Source of the DNA: Flavobacterium tyrosinilyticum
GTDB lineage: Bacteria; Bacteroidota; Bacteroidia; Flavobacteriales; Flavobacteriaceae
DNA length: 64,000 nt
Reading direction: 5' to 3'
NCBI RefSeq assembly: GCF_023656565.1
Contig: NZ_JAMOKG010000004.1
Coordinates: forward strand, 248,001 to 312,000
The notes beneath the pieces were generated by a model, which did not search any database, was not told the DNA's origin, and was given only the letters and a program-made list of their open reading frames with translations. A program made the translations under genes and the position numbers. Within the stretch, counting starts at the first letter, position 1. Each line of letters opens with the position of its first letter. Positions 44,722-53,239 of this stretch are shown piece after piece.

Positions 44722-45501
44722 TTAAAACCTTTTTAATAAACCCAATCTGATTAATAACTTGATTTTTGTTGATTTTCTAAGATTCGCTAAAACTGCATTG
44801 GATTCAAACAAATGAGTAGCATCATTATTATAAGCTTTAAATTCTGAATTTAAAACATTCCATTTTTCCTCAGCAATAAATAATTTATTTTCTAAATCTG
44901 AACTCAAACCATCCAAATAAAAGGTCGATAAAGTTTGATTGATTCTCTCATAAGAACAATTGAATTTACAAACGCTTTCTATAAAAAATTTCCAGTCAGA
45001 TACAATTTTTATGTTTTCATCATACAAACCGACTATATTAAATAAAGTTGCTTTAATAAACGCTGCTGGATGTGGTAAAGTATCTTTTACAAAATAAGAA
45101 AAAGGCAATTCTTCCGGATATGTTTTTATAAACTTTATATTTTTATCAACTACCTGAAGATTAAAATAAATGATATCTTTTCCTTCTAGAAACTTATTGT
45201 TTTCTGCCAATGCGTTATCATCAACAAAATGATCTCCACTATTTAAGAATATTAGATAATCGCCTTTAGCTTTCGCTATTCCTTTGTTCATTGCGTTATA
45301 GATACCTTTGTCAGGTTCGCTAACCCAATAATCAATATCTTTAGTTTGGCTTTCTATATACGCAAAACTACCATCTGTAGAACCGCCATCGATAACAATA
45401 TATTCAAACTCCTTCCAGGTTTGATTGACTACACTTTCAATAGTTCGCTTTAAACCATCGAGATTGTTGTAGTTGATTGTGATGATGGATATTTTAGGCA
45501 T
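44722..45501 (-). CDS. Glycosyltransferase family 2 (WcaE-like)
   Basis: The 259-residue GT-A protein belongs to the short colanic-type branch: PKISIITINYNNLDGLKRTI, EYIVIDGGSTDGSFAYIE, DYWVSEPDKGIYNAMNKGIA and FLNSGDHFVDD, where the metal site reads NSGD instead of DxD. This SGD variant is normal for WcaE-like enzymes. It is short, ending soon after the catalytic domain. The gene abuts the following GT2 gene. Confidence 0.9.
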   Translation of the reverse strand: MPKISIITINYNNLDGLKRTIESVVNQTWKEFEYIVIDGGSTDGSFAYIESQTKDIDYWVSEPDKGIYNAMNKGIAKAKGDYLIFLNSGDHFVDDNALAENNKFLEGKDIIYFNLQVVDKNIKFIKTYPEELPFSYFVKDTLPHPAAFIKATLFNIVGLYDENIKIVSDWKFFIESVCKFNCSYERINQTLSTFYLDGLSSDLENKLFIAEEKWNVLNSEFKAYNNDATHLFESNAVLANLRKSTKIKLLIRLGLLKRF

Positions 45502-45542
45502 TGCTTATAAATCTTAAGTTTATTTTAAAAAGAAATGACATT

Positions 45543-46427
45543 TTACAACATCGATTTTATAATATCAATCTCTCTTGCGGTATATTCTTTATACTTCTTG
45601 CTTTGAATCTTTCTTAAGAAATGAGTTCTTCTAAAACCCTTTCCATATATTAATTTTAAAATTCTAAAAGTTATTTTTTGCCCAAAGCTAAAAGTAAAAT
45701 CCTCATTTATTATATGCTCATACAAATTCGCATATCTGCTATTATAAAGCTTATAAATTCTCAATAACTCTTCTTGTCGTTTTCTTCCGCCAGCACCACT
45801 TTTATGTTCTTCGTGAATGCGATACAATGAAATGGACTTGTGTAGAGGATAAAAAGGAATATTATTTTGTTTAGCTCTTAGAAACCATTCCCAATCAAAG
45901 CCAAAATTAAAATCAATATTTAAAATTCCCATTTCTAACCAGATTTTTCTACTCCAAAAAGAAGATGGCTGAATTATAGTATCCGCTAATTCTAATGGAA
46001 TTGAATTGAAAGAAGCTTCTACATTACTTCCACGTGCAACCAAAGCACCATTGTTTTTCTCCTCAAAATGCAGGCAATTTCCAAAATAAATTCCGTCTCC
46101 TTTTTCATTATATTGAGCCGCAACAAAGTTCAAAATATTTGGCAATAAAATATCATCACTATTCAGCCACATTAAAATTTCGCCAGTTGCTCTGGTAAAA
46201 CCTTTATTAATTGCATCACCCTGACCTTTGTCTTTTTCAGAAACCCAATAACTTAATTCTTTCTCATATTTTTTGATTATCTCAACTGAATTATCTGTAC
46301 TTGCCGCATCATAAATCAGATATTCTAAATTAGGATAACGCTGACCCAATACTGACAAAATAGTATCCTCAAGAAATTGACCTTGATTATAAGAAGGTGT
46401 TACAATTGATATTTTGGGATAAATCAT
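45543..46427 (-). CDS. Glycosyltransferase family 2
   Basis: The 294-residue GT-A protein shows PKISIVTPSYNQGQFLEDTI, EYLIYDAASTDNSVEIIKKY, YWVSEKDKGQGDAINKGFTR and MWLNSDDILLPN as metal site. FGFDWEWFLRAKQNNIPFYP provides the acceptor loop. It shares the WVSE-DKG block with the preceding WcaE-like protein and is probably its distant paralogue. A 57-base AT-rich gap separates it from the gene before it. Specificity is unknown. Confidence 0.9.
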   Translation of the reverse strand: MIYPKISIVTPSYNQGQFLEDTILSVLGQRYPNLEYLIYDAASTDNSVEIIKKYEKELSYWVSEKDKGQGDAINKGFTRATGEILMWLNSDDILLPNILNFVAAQYNEKGDGIYFGNCLHFEEKNNGALVARGSNVEASFNSIPLELADTIIQPSSFWSRKIWLEMGILNIDFNFGFDWEWFLRAKQNNIPFYPLHKSISLYRIHEEHKSGAGGRKRQEELLRIYKLYNSRYANLYEHIINEDFTFSFGQKITFRILKLIYGKGFRRTHFLRKIQSKKYKEYTAREIDIIKSML

Positions 46428-46484
46428 TATAGATTATGGTATATATTTTTAATTGTAATGTTATGAACTCGAAATTTCAATTAA

Positions 46485-47495
46485 TTACTTAAATACTTTT
46501 TTTACAAGTTTAATAATGAACGGTGGTACGATATTATATATCAAAACTTTTAATACGCTCTTTTTTTTAACTACTACTTTTACTTCTTCTTTAGAGTAAA
46601 AACATTTAATTTTTGAAAAAAAATCGATTTTGTTTTGAATTAATTTATCATGGTATTGGTTATATAATTCATAAACTTCCTTCGACAATGTAACAGAATT
46701 GTATCTATCGTAATATTTAGAAAATAATTCCGGTTTTGTATAATTATATGAGCTAAAATGATAAAACACTAATTTAGAATTATCATTCATAATAAATTCG
46801 TCATTAGTCTTAAGTATTAAATTTCTTTCATGTAGATTCCATGGCGCAGCATTAAAACCATATTCATGTAAAACCTTAACCTTATTAAAAAAAATAGGCA
46901 CCAAATTAATCCATAATTGATCTACAAATAACCCATTAGAAACTCGGCTAAAACCAATTTTTAAAGTTTTATCTTCCCACCAATCAAGTAAATCTCTCAC
47001 ATTTTGGCTTTTCGGATTGAGGGCTAAAAATCCTAAATTATATATACCGTAATTTAAAAATGAACTTTCTGCAGGAGAAAAATCATCTACACCTATTGGA
47101 TTTAGAATATGCGGAGTTAATAAAACATCTTCTTCTTCTAAATATTTTTCTAATAAACTTAACTTATTAAAAATTTGAATATCAGGATCAAAATAAATAA
47201 TTGTCTCAAGATTTTCATATTTACTTATTAAATACTTAAAAAAAGAAGCTTTAATTGAAGTGTTTAATTCTACAATGTCGTATTTTTCTATTATTTCATC
47301 AAAACAATAAATACCAAATTGAGAGGCAGGAATAATTTCTGTATTCTCAAAAAAAGAGTAGTCAATATCCTCTGAAATTTCATCACACAAACCAATTATA
47401 AATTTGTAATCAGAATTTTTATCTAACAATGAATCTCCCAATATCTTAGCTTGTGCCAAATAGTTATTCGAACAAATAGTGAATGCAATTTTCAT
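46485..47495 (-). CDS. GT-A glycosyltransferase, GT8-like
   Basis: The 336-residue protein begins MKIAFTICSNNYLAQAKILG, like GT8 proteins that open with a strand and an ALxxSL helix. It has a DxD site in TIIYFDPDIQIFNKLSLLEK (about 97-116) and a later NYGIYNLGFLALNP with the GT8-type acceptor region, then VDQLWINLVP. It is not a clear match to glycogenin-like enzymes, so the family is given with reserve. It ends with a basic hydrophobic tail that may bind the membrane. Its start overlaps the FkbM stop by one base. Confidence 0.75.
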   Translation of the reverse strand: MKIAFTICSNNYLAQAKILGDSLLDKNSDYKFIIGLCDEISEDIDYSFFENTEIIPASQFGIYCFDEIIEKYDIVELNTSIKASFFKYLISKYENLETIIYFDPDIQIFNKLSLLEKYLEEEDVLLTPHILNPIGVDDFSPAESSFLNYGIYNLGFLALNPKSQNVRDLLDWWEDKTLKIGFSRVSNGLFVDQLWINLVPIFFNKVKVLHEYGFNAAPWNLHERNLILKTNDEFIMNDNSKLVFYHFSSYNYTKPELFSKYYDRYNSVTLSKEVYELYNQYHDKLIQNKIDFFSKIKCFYSKEEVKVVVKKKSVLKVLIYNIVPPFIIKLVKKVFK

Positions 47496-48289
47496 TATAA
47501 TCTGTATCCAAATATGTTTAATTGCAAATCAAAATAAGGGCCTTTTTTTTCTTTATATGGATTTTTCATGTTTTCCCAGGCTTCTTTTATATATACTTTG
47601 AAACCAGCAGTTTTTAATATTATTAACAATTCACCTATCATCTGAGGATTTTCGGCAAAACTATGATATTCAACAAAAATATTTTCTACGTTTTTTAATG
47701 AATCACCACAATCTTTCAAAATATCATATTCAGGACCTTCGATGTCAACTTTTAAGAAATCAATTTTTTCGTGCAAAAGATCTTTTAACCTTACGGTTTC
47801 AATCTCTATTGTATTCTCAGCTTTCTCTTCAACTATATGTCCTCCTAAAGAACCTCTTTTAGCAAAAACCAAAGGCTCTTCGTTAATCCAAACTGCCTTT
47901 TGATAAAGCTTTACGTCATTAATATTAAACTGATTTAAATTATACTCAGAAATATTAAAGATATCATTATCAGGTTCAAATGCAATTATTTCAGATTCAG
48001 GAAAAAGTCTTTTAAAATAAATAATACTCAATCCTATATTTGAACCACAGTCTATAATTTTAGGTTTTTTGTTATTTGCACTAAATTTATAAACCTCTTC
48101 TATAAATAGCTCATTAAGACTATGCAAATACCAAAATGAATCAGTAATCTTTATTTCTTTACCAAATAATGTAGATGTATTCTTTATAGATTCTTTTTTC
48201 AATGCAGAAAACTCATTGTACGAAAGACCTAAAGATTTATATTTTCTAAATTCAAGAATTTTCTTTATATTCTTCTTAATTAATTTCAT
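47495..48289 (-). CDS. FkbM-family methyltransferase
   Basis: With the ATG at 48289 the product has 264 residues. The SAM-binding motif KIIDCGSNIGLSIIYFKRLF is followed by EIIAFEPDNDIFNISEYNLN, and the FkbM block IDFLKVDIEGPEYDILKD is complete. Such enzymes O-methylate sugars. The start at 48289 is chosen because TTGGAAAAATG gives a good ribosome site and the overlap with the upstream gene is then 14 bases; an ATG at 48316 is possible. Its place after Wzm/Wzt suggests modification of the exported chain, perhaps as an end cap. Confidence 0.88.
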   Translation of the reverse strand: MKLIKKNIKKILEFRKYKSLGLSYNEFSALKKESIKNTSTLFGKEIKITDSFWYLHSLNELFIEEVYKFSANNKKPKIIDCGSNIGLSIIYFKRLFPESEIIAFEPDNDIFNISEYNLNQFNINDVKLYQKAVWINEEPLVFAKRGSLGGHIVEEKAENTIEIETVRLKDLLHEKIDFLKVDIEGPEYDILKDCGDSLKNVENIFVEYHSFAENPQMIGELLIILKTAGFKVYIKEAWENMKNPYKEKKGPYFDLQLNIFGYRL

Positions 48290-48899
48290 TTTTCCAAGAT
48301 CTACTATTAAAATCAAAAGTTTTTATTAATCTTGCCGGAGAACCAGCGATCATTGAATAATCAGGAAAAGATTTAGTTACTACTGAATGTGCTCCAACGA
48401 CACAATTCTTTCCTAGTTTAACTCCCGATAGTATAGTTACTCTGTAACCAATAAAAGTATTTTCTCCAATTTCAATTTTCCCTTTCGAGAAAAGAGGCTG
48501 ATCCTTAAGGGGTAAATCTATTGTAGGATCAAATCCGTGATAATGATCTGATATATAAACATATTCACTAAGCAAACATCCATCATTAATTAATATTTCA
48601 TCTATTGCAGTAATACAAGCATAATTACCAATCCTTACATTATTTGAAATAACTATTTTAGGACTAAATGATTGATTTAAATACTTATCAAATGCCCCAA
48701 GCCATGCGGTATGTCCTATACTCGAATTATCTTTTATTTCTATATATCCTTCCCCATCCAAAATTTTAGGCTTTTCAAAAAAAGAATTTATGCCTACTTT
48801 AATTCCTAAAGAGTTATTTTGATTATAATATTTAGGTTCTATTTTCTGAAAAAATGATGACAGGTAGTTAACCATTTTTCTTTTAAGGAAGTTCATCAT
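48276..48899 (-). CDS. Left-handed beta-helix acyltransferase (WbbJ/LacA-type)
   Basis: The 207-residue protein has hexapeptide repeats from about residue 50 (YIEIKDNSSIGHTAWLGAF, IVISNNVRIGNYACITAID). The family's ISDHYHGFD loop holds the catalytic His, and the closing coils are GENTFIGYRVTILSGVKLGK, VVGAHSVVTKSFPDYSMIAG and SPARLI. It would transfer acetyl from acetyl-CoA to a sugar hydroxyl or amino group in the cytoplasm. The gene overlaps the Wzt gene by 17 bases. An amino-sugar N-acetylation role is possible but not shown. Confidence 0.9.
   Translation of the reverse strand: MMNFLKRKMVNYLSSFFQKIEPKYYNQNNSLGIKVGINSFFEKPKILDGEGYIEIKDNSSIGHTAWLGAFDKYLNQSFSPKIVISNNVRIGNYACITAIDEILINDGCLLSEYVYISDHYHGFDPTIDLPLKDQPLFSKGKIEIGENTFIGYRVTILSGVKLGKNCVVGAHSVVTKSFPDYSMIAGSPARLIKTFDFNSRSWKNEIN
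48291..48297 (-). promoter_or_regulatory. Ribosome binding site deciding the FkbM start
   Basis: Read on the minus strand the bases TTGGAAA precede ATG at 48289 by a short distance. Clear purine-rich sites of this kind are uncommon in this window, so it favours 48289 over the ATG at 48316. Confidence 0.4.
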
Positions 48900-50142
48900 A
48901 GCTAAAAGATGTTTTTAAATTTAACTCTCCTCTCCATTTCCTATCAAGTACGGATTCAAATTTGTTTTTAACAATTAAATTTGTTTCTGACGCCCACTGA
49001 TCTATTATAGTATTATTACTTACCAATGCAATATCAATTTCATACTTTCCATCTATAACTGGCAAGATTAACTCAAACTTAAAAACGTGATTTCCTTTTT
49101 TGATATCAAAATAATCTCCTTCATAATCACGACTATTACATCCAAGCATAATTTTTCCTTCAAAATTTCTAATAACAAGTCCTAATTCACAATTAGTAAA
49201 ATCCTCATTTGAAGTAAATTCAAAACAAATATTTTCCTTTACATCTGAAGAAATACTGAATAAATTAGAATCTCTTATAAACCATCTTGTAAAAAAACCT
49301 ACTGAATCATTACTGATATCGGTTCTTTTTCCATCATTAGCTAACTGATCTTCATTGAAATACTCGTCAATAACAGCATCTATACTTCCTTCAAAAACTA
49401 CTCTTCCGTTCTCCATCACAATTCCCTTAGTACACAACTGCTTAACCGCAGCCATATTATGACTTACGAACAAAACAGTTCGGCCTCCTTCGCGAGAGAT
49501 ATCTTGCATCTTTCCGATTGCTTTTTTCTGAAATTCAGCATCTCCAACGGCCAAAACCTCATCAATTACCAAAATTTCTGGCTCCAGGAAAGCTGCTACT
49601 GCAAATGCTAAACGCACGGTCATTCCGCTACTATATCTTTTTACCGGAGTATCTATATAACGTTCGCATCCCGAGAATTCAATTATTTCATCCAATTTTG
49701 AAGTTATTTCTTTTTTCGTCATTCCTAAAATGGCACCGTTTAAGTAAATATTTTCGCGTCCCGTCATTTCACCATGAAAACCTGTACCTACTTCTAATAA
49801 AGAGGCTATTCTTCCGCGAGATTTTATACTTCCGGTTGTTGGTGCTGTAACTTTAGATAATATTTTTAAAAGCGTTGATTTTCCAGCACCATTTTTACCA
49901 ATGATTCCTAAAACTTCTCCACGCTCAACTTCAAAGTTAATATCCTGCAATGCCCAAACATAATCAGAAGTTCCTTTTGTGGAACGATCATTTACATCAC
50001 CAATTTTTAAGTACGGATTTTCCTTTCCACGTATCTGATGCCACCATCGATTTAAATCGTGGCTCAACGTACCTGTACCTACTTGTCCTAAACGATATTG
50101 CTTAGAAATATTTTCGGCTTTTAAAATTATATCTTTTTCCAA
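48883..50142 (-). CDS. wzt: Polysaccharide ABC transporter ATP-binding protein (Wzt-like) with C-terminal carbohydrate-binding domain
   Basis: The 419-residue protein has Walker A IIGKNGAGKSTLLKIL (about 80-95), signature RYSSGMTVRLAFAVAAFLEP, Walker B ILVIDEVLAVGD and H-loop LFVSHNM. From about residue 280 there is an extra beta-rich domain (VKENICFEFTSNEDF, FDIKKGNHVFKFELILPVID), typical of Wzt proteins that read the finished non-reducing end of an O-antigen before export. This feature separates it from KpsT or TagH. It pairs with the permease 47 bases upstream. Confidence 0.93.
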   Translation of the reverse strand: MEKDIILKAENISKQYRLGQVGTGTLSHDLNRWWHQIRGKENPYLKIGDVNDRSTKGTSDYVWALQDINFEVERGEVLGIIGKNGAGKSTLLKILSKVTAPTTGSIKSRGRIASLLEVGTGFHGEMTGRENIYLNGAILGMTKKEITSKLDEIIEFSGCERYIDTPVKRYSSGMTVRLAFAVAAFLEPEILVIDEVLAVGDAEFQKKAIGKMQDISREGGRTVLFVSHNMAAVKQLCTKGIVMENGRVVFEGSIDAVIDEYFNEDQLANDGKRTDISNDSVGFFTRWFIRDSNLFSISSDVKENICFEFTSNEDFTNCELGLVIRNFEGKIMLGCNSRDYEGDYFDIKKGNHVFKFELILPVIDGKYEIDIALVSNNTIIDQWASETNLIVKNKFESVLDRKWRGELNLKTSFSYDELP

Positions 50143-50189
50143 TTATTAAAGTATAGATTATAAACTGTGCTGTTGGTCTAAAAAATTGG

Positions 50190-51053
50190 CTAAACCGTGT
50201 CAATAAAGCTTTTTTCTGTTTTATTGAAAACTAAAAGGCCAATAAAAAATATCATAATTGTTACTCCAAAAGTATAAGCTAATCCTAAAATAGAAATATT
50301 CCCTACATTTAAAAGCATATATCTACTAGTTTCGATTACATATGCCAAAGGATTATAATCAACAATCCAACCGTACTTTGGGATCTTTTCTTTGATTAAT
50401 TCCATAGGATACATAACTGCCGATAAATACATTAACAATTGTATACCAAAACCAATTAAATTACTAAAATCTCTATATTTTGTTACCATCGAAGAAATTA
50501 ACATTCCAAGTCCTAAACCAAAAATTCCCATTATAACAATCAAAATGGGGAAAAACAAAATCGAACTATTAATTGACAAATTCGCACCACTAAAATAATA
50601 GTAAATATAAAAGATTATAAAAATCAGGAATTGGATTCCGAATTTTATCAAAGTCGAAATCACTACTGATAGAGGAGTTATAATTCTAGGAAAATAAACT
50701 TTACCAAATATTGCGGCATTAGCTTTAAACGTATCTGAAGTACCATTAAGGCAAGCTGTAAAATAATTCCAGACTGTAATACCCGCTAAATTGAATAGAA
50801 ATGGAGGAACAGATCCTGTATCAATTCCTGCTACATTATTAAATATTATAGTAAATGTTACAGAAGTAAACAAAGGTTGAATTAAGTACCAGAGTGGCCC
50901 CAAAACAGTTTGTTTATACACTGTTATAACATCTCGCTTAACAAAAAGGAGTAATAAATCTCTATATTGCCAAACTTCTCTAAGATTTAAAGAGAAAAAC
51001 TTGTTTTTGGGTGTTATTTCAAACAGCCAATCATTTGTATTTTTAGAATCCAT
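50190..51053 (-). CDS. wzm: Polysaccharide ABC transporter permease (Wzm-like)
   Basis: The 287-residue protein has six membrane segments and the ABC-2 transporter pattern: FSLNLREVWQYRDLLLLFVK, YKQTVLGPLWYLIQPLFTSV near the N terminus and LGMLISSMVTKYRDFSNLIG in the middle. It forms the channel for undecaprenyl-linked polysaccharide with the Wzt-like ATPase. A terminator at 51128 lies upstream, so it probably heads a separate transcript, although I found no convincing promoter in the 134-base gap. Confidence 0.93.
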   Translation of the reverse strand: MDSKNTNDWLFEITPKNKFFSLNLREVWQYRDLLLLFVKRDVITVYKQTVLGPLWYLIQPLFTSVTFTIIFNNVAGIDTGSVPPFLFNLAGITVWNYFTACLNGTSDTFKANAAIFGKVYFPRIITPLSVVISTLIKFGIQFLIFIIFYIYYYFSGANLSINSSILFFPILIVIMGIFGLGLGMLISSMVTKYRDFSNLIGFGIQLLMYLSAVMYPMELIKEKIPKYGWIVDYNPLAYVIETSRYMLLNVGNISILGLAYTFGVTIMIFFIGLLVFNKTEKSFIDTV

Positions 51054-51127
51054 TTAAAAGAACTAAAAAAAACCTTATCATAAAAATTAACAAGATTTTT
51101 AATATTTTAGAGTTTGTTTAAAAATGC

Positions 51128-51156
51128 CAAAAGGTGTTTACAAAAAACACCTTTTG
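51128..51156 (-). terminator. Rho-independent terminator after the WbpM/PglF-like gene
   Basis: A 12-bp perfect stem (51128-51139 with 51145-51156, CAAAAGGTGTTT and its complement) has a 5-base loop and lies 32 bases past the stop on the minus strand. A short T run follows after GCA. It would divide the nucleotide-sugar part of the locus from the exporter and glycosyltransferase part. Confidence 0.65.
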
Positions 51157-51187
51157 ATTATACTGAATTTATATTTTTGTCTTTATA

Positions 51188-53155
51188 CTATTTGTCTAAA
51201 ACTTCGAAAGTAGAATTCATACTTTTAAACTCTGGAACTATCTTTTTCATTTTTGAAACAATATCATCATTTTCGTAAAAATCAGCAATTCCGATCAATT
51301 CATCAACCTCATTATGAAGATTTTCATACTCATCTTGAATTTCTTGCGCAATCATAATCTTATTATGATGTGTTGGAAGAGTCTTAGAAGTATCATTCAA
51401 TAATTCTTCGTAAAGTTTTTCTCCAGGTCTTAAACCAACTATTTTAATTTTAATTTCTTTGTCAGGAATGAAACCAGCCAACTTGATCATTTTTCGTGCT
51501 AAATCAATAATCCTAACTGGTTTACCCATGTCAAAAATATAAATTTCACCACCATTACCCATAGCTCCAGCTTCTAATACCAGTTGACATGCCTCTGGTA
51601 TTGTCATAAAGTAACGAATTATATCCTGATGCGTAATTGTAACCGGTCCTCCTTCTGCTATTTGTTTAGTAAATAAGGGTACAACAGATCCATTTGAACC
51701 TAAAACATTTCCGAAACGAGTAGTAATAAATTTTGTACCACCTTCAACCTTTTCCTTTTGGTTTTTTAAGAATAGGGACTGCACATATTTTTCTGCAATA
51801 CGTTTACTAGCCCCCATTACATTACTTGGGTTAACAGCTTTATCGGTAGAAACCATTACAAATTTCTTTACCTGATATTTACAAGCTAAATCTGCAAGGT
51901 TTTTAGTTCCTTTAATATTAGTTTGAATTGCTTGAGAGGGGTTTTCTTCCATCAAAGGCACATGCTTATAAGCTGCTGCATGAAAAACAACATGAGGATG
52001 GTAATTTTTAAAAACTTTTTCTAAAGCTTTTTTGCTTCTTACATCAGCAATTACTGCAACAATTTTCGTATCGAAATTCATTCCCTGAGTTTCTAAGCAT
52101 AAATTGTGTAACGGTGTCTCTGCATGATCCAAAACGATTACATTTTTTGGATTAAAATTCAGAACCTGCCTAACAATCTCGCTTCCAATTGAACCAGCCG
52201 CACCTGTTATTAAGATTGTTTTATCTTTTAATTGTTTCGAAATTGATTTACTATCTAAGACTATCGGTTTTCTTTCTAATAAATCTTCAATCTGTATATT
52301 TTTTACTTTCTGAGAAATTTCTTTTTGATTTTCCCAATCTGAAATTAATGGTACAGTATATACTCTGTAATTAAATTCTAAACATTGATCAACAATAATA
52401 AGTTGCTCATCTTTAGTCAAGCTTTTATCTGCAATAATAACACCTTCTGCAGCAACGGACCTCATTAATGCTGGAAGTTTTTTTCTTAAAATTAAAATTG
52501 GCAAATCTAGCATACGCTTAGATGCATTTTGATTATTTTTATCAACGAATCCAACAATTTTAAATCTAGAAGGTGTTTCAAATTTTAAAGCATTTGCAAC
52601 AGAAATAGCATTTGCATCAGTACCATAAATAACTGTTCTAACAAGCTTGGTTGTAGTTTTCTCTGAAAAATACATTTCAAAAGTCTGTTTTACAATTACA
52701 CGATACAAAAACAAACCGCAAAACGATAAAACTAAATTTATAAAAAGAGCTGTATTTAAAAATGCTTTATGCCCAGTATATAACTCAAATATTAAATTTA
52801 TAAATAGAAAGAAAACCAAAACTGACATTTGAGAGAAAAGCAGTTTTATTGCATCAATATATGAGGAGTGCCTAATAATTCCCGAATATGTTCTAAAGAG
52901 CCAAAAGAAAAATATATTGACTGTTATTAAACTGGCTACAAAATAAAAATCATGAGAAGTTATAATGTAACCAATTGCAGTACCATCAAAAAGCAAATAA
53001 GTAAAGGAAAATGAAAAAAATAAAACCATTACATCAATAGCAACAATAATCCATCTAGGCAAATAACTCAAATTATTGATATTTGCTCTAAGATTTCTTG
53101 GAGAAAAGGTTTTATACAGCAAAGAGCTTATGTTATTTGGTTTTTCTGTATTCAA
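51188..53155 (-). CDS. UDP-GlcNAc 4,6-dehydratase, membrane type (WbpM/PglF/CapD family)
   Basis: The 655-residue protein has four N-terminal membrane segments, a CoA-binding-like middle (TVIYGTDANAISVANALK), then the short-chain dehydrogenase domain. NAD binding is shown by ILITGAAGSIGSEIVRQVL (about 310-330), and the active site by FVMVSTDKAVNPSNVMGASK. This layout is that of WbpM and PglF, which make UDP-4-keto-6-deoxy-GlcNAc for QuiNAc, FucNAc or bacillosamine. Both a PglE-like aminotransferase and a WbpK/V-like reductase lie upstream as possible next enzymes. It is the last gene before a terminator. Confidence 0.92.
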   Translation of the reverse strand: MNTEKPNNISSLLYKTFSPRNLRANINNLSYLPRWIIVAIDVMVLFFSFSFTYLLFDGTAIGYIITSHDFYFVASLITVNIFFFWLFRTYSGIIRHSSYIDAIKLLFSQMSVLVFFLFINLIFELYTGHKAFLNTALFINLVLSFCGLFLYRVIVKQTFEMYFSEKTTTKLVRTVIYGTDANAISVANALKFETPSRFKIVGFVDKNNQNASKRMLDLPILILRKKLPALMRSVAAEGVIIADKSLTKDEQLIIVDQCLEFNYRVYTVPLISDWENQKEISQKVKNIQIEDLLERKPIVLDSKSISKQLKDKTILITGAAGSIGSEIVRQVLNFNPKNVIVLDHAETPLHNLCLETQGMNFDTKIVAVIADVRSKKALEKVFKNYHPHVVFHAAAYKHVPLMEENPSQAIQTNIKGTKNLADLACKYQVKKFVMVSTDKAVNPSNVMGASKRIAEKYVQSLFLKNQKEKVEGGTKFITTRFGNVLGSNGSVVPLFTKQIAEGGPVTITHQDIIRYFMTIPEACQLVLEAGAMGNGGEIYIFDMGKPVRIIDLARKMIKLAGFIPDKEIKIKIVGLRPGEKLYEELLNDTSKTLPTHHNKIMIAQEIQDEYENLHNEVDELIGIADFYENDDIVSKMKKIVPEFKSMNSTFEVLDK

Positions 53156-53239
53156 TTTAGCATTTTTTAAGTCAGTAAAATTTGAACTTTATACAAAAAT
53201 ACAAATTAAAGGTTTTAAATAATTACTTCGTGGCGCAAA

